The notes under the pieces: model-generated
Database searches by the model: none
What the model was told of the DNA's origin: nothing
Seen by the model: the letters and a program-made list of their open reading frames with translations, nothing else
In this document: piece by piece, positions 1 to 5,564 of the stretch
Layout: each line of letters begins with the position of its first letter
How positions within the stretch are numbered: position 1 is the stretch's first letter
Assembly (NCBI GenBank): GCA_011526335.1
Contig: WTJB01000096.1
Span: 1-7,125, forward strand
Length of the DNA stretch: 7,125 nt
Reading direction: 5' to 3'
From: Candidatus Arcticimaribacter sp.
GTDB taxonomy: Bacteria; Bacteroidota; Bacteroidia; Flavobacteriales; Flavobacteriaceae
Translations under genes and position numbers: made by a program

Positions 1-419
1 CCATATTCAAATTGCCTTCTGTTTGGTTAATGGGAATTCGGGTAAAATCAATCAGTGAAAAAAGCGCTACGGTCAAAGTAAAGCACCGTTGGATAAATCA
101 AAATCCTTTCAACTCAATGTTTTGGGCTGTTCAAGGCATGGCGGCAGAATTGGCCACCGGGGTCTTGTTGACAAGTGCCATTCGCGAAAGTGGCGTCAAG
201 ATATCGATGTTGGTTTTGAACAACAAAGCAAATTTTTCAAAAAAAGCGACGGGTAGAATTAGCTTTCAATGCGATCAAGGCTTGGAAGTAAAAGCTGCTG
301 TTGCTAAAACTGTTGAAACAGGAGCATCGCAAACCATTTGGATGGATGCTACTGGGACAGACGAACAAGGCGATGTAGTTTCGCATTTCTCTTTTGAGTG
401 GACACTATTAAAAAAATAA
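1..419 (+). CDS. DUF4442 domain protein, hotdog-fold (5' end cut by window)
   Basis: This is the 3' part of a DUF4442 (PF14539-type) protein. The family has a hotdog fold like PaaI-type acyl-CoA thioesterases, but its substrate is generally unknown. The frame is open to the left edge (I-F-K-L before the TTG at 12), so the TTG at 12 is internal and the real start lies outside. Counting from that TTG as residue 1, the hotdog core is visible: KHRWINQNPF at about 24-33, followed by the helix SMFWAVQGMAAELATG at 35-50, which matches the N-P-F plus helix region of hotdog thioesterases. Strands follow (ISMLVLNNKANF, then the GRISFQ segment), and the protein ends with the strand SHFSFEW. The stop is TAA at 417-419. 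The nitronate monooxygenase gene begins 2 bases later, so the two are probably co-transcribed. An acyl-thioester hydrolase or binding role is inference from the fold only. Family call is confident; function is not. Confidence 0.85.
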   Translation, partial: IFKLPSVWLMGIRVKSISEKSATVKVKHRWINQNPFNSMFWAVQGMAAELATGVLLTSAIRESGVKISMLVLNNKANFSKKATGRISFQCDQGLEVKAAVAKTVETGASQTIWMDATGTDEQGDVVSHFSFEWTLLKK

Positions 420-421
420 CT

Positions 422-1399
422 ATGAAAGCACCTTTTATCAACGATTTATCACTCCCCGCAGTTGCGGCCCCTATGTTTCTAATTTCAGGACCACAATTGG
501 TCATCGAATGTTGTAAAAACGGAATTGTAGGTACATTTCCTGCCTTAAATCAACGTTCTTCAGAAGGCTTTGAGGCTTGGGTAATCGAGATCAAAGAAGC
601 CTTAGCTGCTTTTGAAGCAGAAACAGGCAAAAAAGCGGCTCCCTTTGGCGTGAACTTGATTGTTCATCCTACAAACTCTAGGGTACAAGCCGATTTAGAA
701 ATTTGTATAAAACATCAAGTTCCATTGATCATTACTTCATTGGGGGCTGTGTCGCAATTGGTTGATGCAGTACACAGTTATGGTGGCCTTGTTTTTCACG
801 ATGTTATAAAAAAGCGACATGCAGAAAAAGCAGCTCAGGCCGGAGTAGATGGACTGATTGTTGTTGCCGCTGGGGCAGGAGGGCATGCTGGAATTACCAA
901 CCCGATGTCTTTGGTTGCAGAAGTACGTCAATTCTTTGACAAAACCATCCTTCTTTCCGGCTGTATAAGTACGGGTAGAGATATTGCCAGTGCCATGCAA
1001 ATGGGCGCAGACCTCGCCTATATGGGAACCCGTTTTATAAACGTAGATGAAAGTATGGCTGATGAAGGATACAAGCAGATGATCATTGAGAGTAATGCCA
1101 GTGATATTGTCTATACGGCGGCTGTTTCTGGTGTAAACGCCAATTTTTTACGCCCGAGTTTAGAGGCGATGGGAATCACAGAGGAGATGTGGTCAAAATC
1201 CAAAAAAATTGATTTTGGAGAAGAGTTAGATGCCGCCAAAGCCGAAGCCAAAGCGTGGAAAACTATTTGGTCTGCAGGGCAGGGGGTAACCACCATTCAA
1301 GATAGTGTGTCTACTGCTGATTTAATCAGTCGTTTACAAAATGAATTTATAGCTGCCATAAAAGAGCAGCAACAGTATCTCGAAAAGTATAGCCAGTAA
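422..1399 (+). CDS. Nitronate monooxygenase / 2-nitropropane dioxygenase family FMN enzyme
   Basis: This is a 325-residue TIM-barrel flavoprotein of the NMO/NPD family, whose characterised members oxidise alkyl nitronates with FMN and O2 in the cytoplasm. Visible motifs are the N-terminal barrel strand AAPMFLISGPQL (15-26), PFGVNLIVH (74-82), the active-site segment GAGGHAG (151-157) with the probable catalytic base His155, the FMN-phosphate segment GCISTGRDIASAMQMGAD (180-197) followed by YMGTRF (200-205), and the C-terminal WSAGQGV (283-289). The ATG at 422 is chosen because it places MKAPFINDLSLP just before the first barrel strand. A GTG at 398 would add eight residues and overlap the preceding gene. 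Length is normal for the compact members of the family. It follows the DUF4442 gene by 2 bases. Physiological substrate is unknown; many relatives are annotated from similarity only and could act on other substrates (the fold is shared with FabK-like enoyl reductases). Confidence 0.92.
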   Translation: MKAPFINDLSLPAVAAPMFLISGPQLVIECCKNGIVGTFPALNQRSSEGFEAWVIEIKEALAAFEAETGKKAAPFGVNLIVHPTNSRVQADLEICIKHQVPLIITSLGAVSQLVDAVHSYGGLVFHDVIKKRHAEKAAQAGVDGLIVVAAGAGGHAGITNPMSLVAEVRQFFDKTILLSGCISTGRDIASAMQMGADLAYMGTRFINVDESMADEGYKQMIIESNASDIVYTAAVSGVNANFLRPSLEAMGITEEMWSKSKKIDFGEELDAAKAEAKAWKTIWSAGQGVTTIQDSVSTADLISRLQNEFIAAIKEQQQYLEKYSQ

Positions 1400-1405
1400 C
1401 TAGTT
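1398..1405. repeat. 8-bp perfect palindrome spanning two convergent stop codons
   Basis: AACTAGTT is its own reverse complement. It contains the last two bases of the TAA that ends the NMO gene (1397-1399) and the whole TAG that ends the opposing peptidase gene (1402-1400 on the - strand). The flanking bases extend pairing only imperfectly (CCA on the left, TGG on the right, with an unequal spacer), so this is not a convincing terminator stem. It is reported because there is no other space for a terminator between the genes. Confidence 0.35.
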
Positions 1406-2707
1406 TTCTTGGATTAGACGATAAATAAACAAGGCTGTTCTTTGGATTAACGGGTTTATCGTTCTCAGATCAACCGTTTCTTCTGGGGTATGTGCACCTG
1501 TACCCATTGTGCCTAATCCGTCTAGAGCGTCTACGTATTGCGCTACAAACGATACATCTGCGGCACCTCGCTTACCGGGGTCATAGCCTTGCACGCTTCC
1601 GTATCCGATGTCTTGACTTACTTTACTGAGTTTTTCCAGTAAAAGCTTATTCCCTTCGCTGGGTTGCATGGCCGGGTAACTATCGGTAAATGTAATTGTA
1701 GCTTGGGTAGACGGAAGATGCTTTTCAACAATCGCCTGCATTTTTAAACGTGCAGCTTCTTTCTGTTGTTCCGAAATAAAGCGTAAGCCGCCGTGTACTA
1801 TTGCAGTTTGCGCAACCACATTGGTTTTTCCAAAAGCAGAACCACGGCTTTTAGCGGGATCATAGTCTACAAAAGTTCCTCCCAAGAGGTTGCCAGGATT
1901 AAACGTTAGATAGGTTTCCCCACGAACTTGGGTATAAAATTGATAGAGGATACGACTCATTTCAAAAATGGCTCCTGCTCCTGTTTTTTCTCCAAAAATG
2001 CCAGAGGAATGTGCTCGACGCCCCGCCGTTTCTACCTTCCAACCCGAAGCACCACGGCGCGCAATAGTAGCATTATTGAATCCTGTAGCATTTTCAAAAC
2101 CCAAGGCAATATCACTTTCTTTAGCGGCATCAATTAAGGCTTTTCTAGAAATAGAAAGGGGCTTCCCGGTGCGCTCTTCATCTCCGGTAAATCCGACCGT
2201 TATTGTGCTATTGTCAAGGAGGTTTAAATCATGTAGGGCTTTTAAGGCATACAAAATAACGACATTTCCTCCCTTCATATCGTTGGCTCCAGGTCCAAAG
2301 GCAATGCTGTCTTGCCTTACAAAACGTTGAAAGGGGCTATCTTTTTCAAATACAGTATCCAAATGACCAATGAGTAAAAGCTTTTTCCCTTGGTTTCCTT
2401 TTCTGCGGGCAAATAAATGGCCAGCGCGGTTCATTTCTGATGGCATAGTAATCCATTCGGTTGAAAATCCGATAGCATCAAAGGCCTCTTGAAAGACACC
2501 GCCAACTTCTTTTACCCCCTCTAGATTTAAAGTGCCACTATTGATGTTCACCACTTTTTCTAAAAAATCGATGGATTCTTTGTCATAAGCGGCAACTTGC
2601 TCAAGGATCCTTTGTTCTGTCTCGGTAAGTTTATTGTTTGTTTGCTTTTGGGCTATACCCGCTAGAGGGATAAAAATAAAGGCTATAATGTAAAGCTGTA
2701 TTTTCAT
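1400..2707 (-). CDS. Exported M20-family zinc metallopeptidase (glutamate carboxypeptidase-like)
   Basis: This is a 435-residue co-catalytic di-zinc hydrolase of the M20/M25/M40 family, resembling Pseudomonas carboxypeptidase G2. An N-terminal signal peptide is visible (K2, hydrophobic stretch 5-16, Gly-Ile-Ala before Gln20), so it is probably exported to the periplasm or beyond. Catalytic residues are all in place: His115 and Asp117 in GHLDTVF, bridging Asp143 in GPGANDMKGG, catalytic Glu177 and ligand Glu178 in TGDEER, Glu205 in GFEN, and His406 in GTGAHTPEE. His233 in GRRAHSSG lies in the inserted dimerisation (lid) domain at about 212-330, matching the conserved His there. It is expected to cleave a C-terminal residue or an N-acyl amino acid; specificity cannot be read from sequence. 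It is the last gene of the - strand cluster, starting 1 base after the permease stop, and its TAG abuts the stop of the convergent NMO gene. Confidence 0.93.
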   Translation of the reverse strand: MKIQLYIIAFIFIPLAGIAQKQTNNKLTETEQRILEQVAAYDKESIDFLEKVVNINSGTLNLEGVKEVGGVFQEAFDAIGFSTEWITMPSEMNRAGHLFARRKGNQGKKLLLIGHLDTVFEKDSPFQRFVRQDSIAFGPGANDMKGGNVVILYALKALHDLNLLDNSTITVGFTGDEERTGKPLSISRKALIDAAKESDIALGFENATGFNNATIARRGASGWKVETAGRRAHSSGIFGEKTGAGAIFEMSRILYQFYTQVRGETYLTFNPGNLLGGTFVDYDPAKSRGSAFGKTNVVAQTAIVHGGLRFISEQQKEAARLKMQAIVEKHLPSTQATITFTDSYPAMQPSEGNKLLLEKLSKVSQDIGYGSVQGYDPGKRGAADVSFVAQYVDALDGLGTMGTGAHTPEETVDLRTINPLIQRTALFIYRLIQEN

Positions 2708-2708
2708 G

Positions 2709-3788
2709 CTAAATGTCTTTGGTTAAGGACTGTACAATTTTGTTGTGTGCATAAAACTCTTTAAAAATCACTTTGAGGGCTGTATATAGCGGGATGGCGA
2801 AAATAAGGCCAAGGGTTCCAAAAAGAATCCCCGCTATCATGATGATCAAAAAGATTTCCAAAGGATGCGACTTTACGCTGTTTGAAAAAATAAAGGGTTG
2901 ACTAAAGAAGTTGTCGACAAGTTGCCCCACGACAAAACCGATCATAACATATAGACTTTTGTCAAAATCAATACGGCTAAGGTTTGGGTCTATATTGGCC
3001 GTTAGACTCAGCACCAACATAAGTAACCCTCCAATAAGGGGGCCTATGTAAGGAATCAAATTCAAGAGCGCACACAAAAAGGCAATAATAAAAGCATTGG
3101 GAATGCCAAAAATGAGGAGAACAATGGTGTATATGATTAAGAGAATGCTAATTTGTAAAGAAAGCCCAAGGAAATAGCGTGAAAGCAAATCTTTGATTTT
3201 TTCAAGCGATGACTTTATTCTCGGTTTTGTTTTATCATCCAAAAACACAAACAAAACTTTTTCCAGTAATTGAGCGTCTTTTAGTAGAAAAAAAGAAACG
3301 AAAATAACAGAAAACAAGCCTACCGTAAAGTTGCTGAGCCAACCTAAAATAAGATTAATGAAATTGGGTAAAGCGTTTAAATTAAGACTTTCTGTAAGGT
3401 TTTGTTGTGAGAGCCAATGGCGCCAGTCCCATTGTGTTTTGGTGGCAATCTCTGAAATTAAAAAAGTGATTTTCTCTTCAAAATCTCCTATGTTTAAAAG
3501 GGATAAATTTTCGCTTTGTTGACTTATAATGGGGATAAAGAGCGCAAAAAATCCACTGATAATTATGACAAAAAGCGTCATGGTAAGCAGCGCGGCCACT
3601 GTAGTAGACAATTTGATCTTTTTCTGTAAAAAGAAACTTATGGGTCGACCCATTAATGAAATGATGGCTGCGATAACCACGTAGCCAATCAAAGCACTTA
3701 GGGTATAAAGTACATACAAAAAAAGGGCAATGGCAAAGAGAATGCCTAGGGCACGTAAAATGCCTTGAGAGATAATTCTTGGATTCAT
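2709..3788 (-). CDS. AI-2E family transporter (PerM/YdiK-like permease)
   Basis: This is a 359-residue polytopic membrane protein of the AI-2E/PerM family (PF01594). Hydrophobic segments lie at about 11-28, 30-52, 64-88, 146-170, 208-229, 232-262, 279-295 and 309-336, with a soluble stretch at 90-143 between the third and fourth. Family signatures are NLIPYIGPLIGG (243-254), VDNFFSQPFIFS (291-302) with the following SVKSHPLEIF, and the C-terminal GTLGLIFAIPLYTALKV (324-340). Length is typical. Family members include E. coli TqsA, linked to autoinducer-2 export, and Bacillus-type Na+/H+ antiporters, so the substrate cannot be assigned and the family name should not be read as evidence for AI-2. 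It lies 31 bases after rsmE and its TAG is followed by a single base before the peptidase ATG, so it is likely translated as part of the same messenger. Confidence 0.93.
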   Translation of the reverse strand: MNPRIISQGILRALGILFAIALFLYVLYTLSALIGYVVIAAIISLMGRPISFFLQKKIKLSTTVAALLTMTLFVIIISGFFALFIPIISQQSENLSLLNIGDFEEKITFLISEIATKTQWDWRHWLSQQNLTESLNLNALPNFINLILGWLSNFTVGLFSVIFVSFFLLKDAQLLEKVLFVFLDDKTKPRIKSSLEKIKDLLSRYFLGLSLQISILLIIYTIVLLIFGIPNAFIIAFLCALLNLIPYIGPLIGGLLMLVLSLTANIDPNLSRIDFDKSLYVMIGFVVGQLVDNFFSQPFIFSNSVKSHPLEIFLIIMIAGILFGTLGLIFAIPLYTALKVIFKEFYAHNKIVQSLTKDI

Positions 3789-3819
3789 ATTGTTAAAGAT
3801 ACGGTAAAATCCTTAATGC

Positions 3820-4503
3820 TTATTGGGCAAGCGCAATGGTTTGACAGGCCACTATGGCGGCGGTTTCGGTCCGAAGCCTTTGTTCCCCAAGTGAAACGGC
3901 AAGTTCGATGGACTTTATTTCTTCTGCTGAAAAATCGCCTTCTGGGCCAATCAATAAGGTGATGTTCTTTTGTTCTTTGGCCAGGTCAAACAAGGCTGTT
4001 TTTTTTCCCTCCGCACAGTGTGCCATCCAGGCCTGGGGATGCGCAACAACAAAATCAGCGAAGGAAGTCATGGGGTGTACTGTAGGCAAATGACTTTGTT
4101 GGGATTGTTTTAGGGCAGCCAGCACGATTTTTTCTGCCCGTTCCAATTTTATATTCTTTCTTTCAGAATGGTCGCAGAGTAGGGGGGTGATTTCGGTGAT
4201 GCCTATTTCAGTGGCTTTTTCCAAAAACCATTCAAATCTACTGATGTTTTTTGGGGGGGCTATCCCGATATGGAGACGGTAAGCTAATGGCGCAATTTCA
4301 GTGATTTCTTCAAGATCTACCGTCACTTTTTTACTGGCAATTTCAATTATTGTAGCAGGGGCACGCAACCCTTTTCCGTTGGTGATCATGAGTTTATCGC
4401 CTCTCTTTTTTCGTAAAACTTTGGTGAGGTGTTTACTTTCTTCTGAATCCAACTCAATTTGTTTGTCCAGTAATGTTAAAGAAGGGTGATAAAAAAGATC
4501 CAT
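3820..4503 (-). CDS. rsmE: 16S rRNA (uracil(1498)-N(3))-methyltransferase RsmE
   Basis: This is a 227-residue SPOUT methyltransferase that, in characterised homologues, methylates N3 of U1498 in helix 44 of 16S rRNA using S-adenosylmethionine. Domains: an N-terminal PUA-like RNA-binding domain (1-70; the segment SKHLTKVLRKKRGD is typical), then the trefoil-knot catalytic domain. Signatures are FEWFLEKATEIGITEITPL (90-108), ALKQSQQSHLP (130-140), the SAM-binding knot LIGPEGDFSAEEI (184-196) and LRTETAAIVA (210-219). The usual Gly-Gly in GPEGGF is Gly-Asp here, which I expect to be tolerated. The ATG at 4503 gives the standard MDLFYHP start. A longer in-frame reading to 4641 would run through tsaD and is rejected. 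The length is slightly below that of E. coli RsmE, without a visible missing motif. It begins 2 bases after the tsaD stop. Confidence 0.96.
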   Translation of the reverse strand: MDLFYHPSLTLLDKQIELDSEESKHLTKVLRKKRGDKLMITNGKGLRAPATIIEIASKKVTVDLEEITEIAPLAYRLHIGIAPPKNISRFEWFLEKATEIGITEITPLLCDHSERKNIKLERAEKIVLAALKQSQQSHLPTVHPMTSFADFVVAHPQAWMAHCAEGKKTALFDLAKEQKNITLLIGPEGDFSAEEIKSIELAVSLGEQRLRTETAAIVACQTIALAQ

Positions 4504-4505
4504 GG

Positions 4506-5531
4506 CTAAAAACGTAAACGTGCAGAAGCATTTTGATCCAATGAACCCCAGCGTTCCTTTTTGTACTTTAAATACCCTACAATACCAATCATAGCTGCAT
4601 TGTCTGTAGTGTAAGCAAAAGGAGGAAGGTGTACCGTCCAACCCTTTTCAGTTTCTTGCGCTTTTAGCTTGTTTCTTAGCCCACTATTGGCGGCGACACC
4701 CCCACCAATGGCAATTTCATTGATGCCCGTTGTGACTACTGCTTTTTCGATTTTGTTAAAGATAATGGTGATCAGGGTATGTTGGATAGAGGCGCATAAA
4801 TCGTTTAGATTTTTATCGACAAAATCAGCCTCTTTTTGTTGGTGCTTATGAATGAAATTTATCACAGCGGTTTTAAACCCACTAAAACTAACATTTAAAC
4901 CCTCAACTTTTGGAATTGGAAAAGAAAATGCATGGGGATTACCTTCTTTTGCTCTACGGTCTATCTCGGGTCCTGCAGGATACCCTAGCCCCATGATTTT
5001 ACCGCATTTATCAAAGGCTTCCCCGATGGCGTCATCAAGCGTAGTACCGATTTCCTTCATTTCAAAGTGATCTTCCACCCGTACAATCTGCGTATGCCCT
5101 CCCGAAACAGTTATTCCGAGAAAGGGAAATTGAGGTTTGTTTTGTCGGGGGTCATCTATAATATGGGCCAAGATGTGTGCCTGCATATGATGAACGTCTA
5201 TCAGTGGTATTTGAAGTCCTAAGCTCAAGGATTTCGCAAAAGAAGTCCCTACAAGTAAAGACCCTAAAAGGCCTGGACCTCGGGTGTAGGCAATGGCGCT
5301 AAGGTCTTCTTTGGCTATGCCTGCTTGTTGTAAAGCTTGGTCAACCACCGGAACTATATTTTGTTGATGTGCACGTGAGGCCAATTCGGGTACAACACCA
5401 CCATACTGTTCATGTATGCTTTGGTTTGCGATACAGTTAGACAATACACGGTCGTTTTCTAAAACAGCTGCAGAAGTATCATCACAAGAAGATTCAATTG
5501 CCAGAATATAGCATGGTTTTTGATTTATCAT
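4506..5531 (-). CDS. tsaD: tRNA N6-adenosine threonylcarbamoyltransferase TsaD
   Basis: This is a 341-residue Kae1/Qri7/TsaD ASKHA-fold enzyme. In bacteria it works with TsaB and TsaE to transfer the threonylcarbamoyl group from TC-AMP to A37 of ANN-decoding tRNAs (t6A), in the cytoplasm. Full-length motifs are visible: the N-terminal AIESSCDDTSAAV (11-23), GGVVPELASRAH (44-55), RGPGLLGSLLVG (84-95), the metal-binding HHMQAH with His115 and His119, SGGHTQ (143-148), the DDAIGEAFDKCGK segment (166-178), GGGVAAN (276-282), and the third metal ligand Asp310 in TTDNAAMIG. The ATG at 5531 gives MINQKPCYILAIESS, the usual N terminus. It is probably the first gene of the tsaD-rsmE-permease-peptidase cluster, and is divergent from tamB. 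Assignment is near certain. Confidence 0.98.
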   Translation of the reverse strand: MINQKPCYILAIESSCDDTSAAVLENDRVLSNCIANQSIHEQYGGVVPELASRAHQQNIVPVVDQALQQAGIAKEDLSAIAYTRGPGLLGSLLVGTSFAKSLSLGLQIPLIDVHHMQAHILAHIIDDPRQNKPQFPFLGITVSGGHTQIVRVEDHFEMKEIGTTLDDAIGEAFDKCGKIMGLGYPAGPEIDRRAKEGNPHAFSFPIPKVEGLNVSFSGFKTAVINFIHKHQQKEADFVDKNLNDLCASIQHTLITIIFNKIEKAVVTTGINEIAIGGGVAANSGLRNKLKAQETEKGWTVHLPPFAYTTDNAAMIGIVGYLKYKKERWGSLDQNASARLRF

Positions 5532-5535
5532 TTAC

Positions 5536-5543
5536 TAACTTTA
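5536..5543 (+). promoter_or_regulatory. Possible -7 box for the tamB-like gene
   Basis: TAACTTTA matches 7 of 8 positions of the Bacteroidota -7 consensus TAnnTTTG (final G is A). It sits 21 bases before the ATT and 27 before the ATC that are candidate tamB starts, which would give a short leader. A TTG at 5520-5522 lies only 13 bases upstream, closer than a normal -33 element, so the promoter call is weak. Confidence 0.2.
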
Positions 5544-5552
5544 TCAGCAGAA

Positions 5553-5560
5553 CAAAAATA
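5553..5560 (-). promoter_or_regulatory. Possible -7 box for the tsaD operon
   Basis: On the - strand this reads TATTTTTG, an exact match to the Bacteroidota -7 consensus TAnnTTTG. It ends 21 bases before the tsaD ATG, so transcription starting a few bases downstream would leave a leader of roughly 15 bases. No well-spaced -33 TTG is seen: the nearest on this strand is 12 bases upstream. The A/T-rich setting makes a chance match possible. Confidence 0.35.
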
Positions 5561-5564
5561 AGGC

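Noticed and set aside
1968..2330. A 120-codon + strand frame inside the M20 peptidase gene.
   Set aside because: The opposite strand carries an intact peptidase with every catalytic residue; the + strand product is a low-complexity antisense shadow.
3789..3819. Possible internal promoter before the permease gene (TATCTTTA on the - strand, 3801-3794, a 7/8 match to TAnnTTTG).
   Set aside because: The box ends only 5 bases before the permease ATG, which would leave no leader, and no paired -33 element was identified; an A/T-rich chance match is more likely.
4504..4641. An N-terminal extension of rsmE reading through the 3' end of tsaD.
   Set aside because: The extension is the antisense-frame shadow of tsaD's own coding sequence, has no family similarity, and the ATG at 4503 gives the standard MDLFYHP start.
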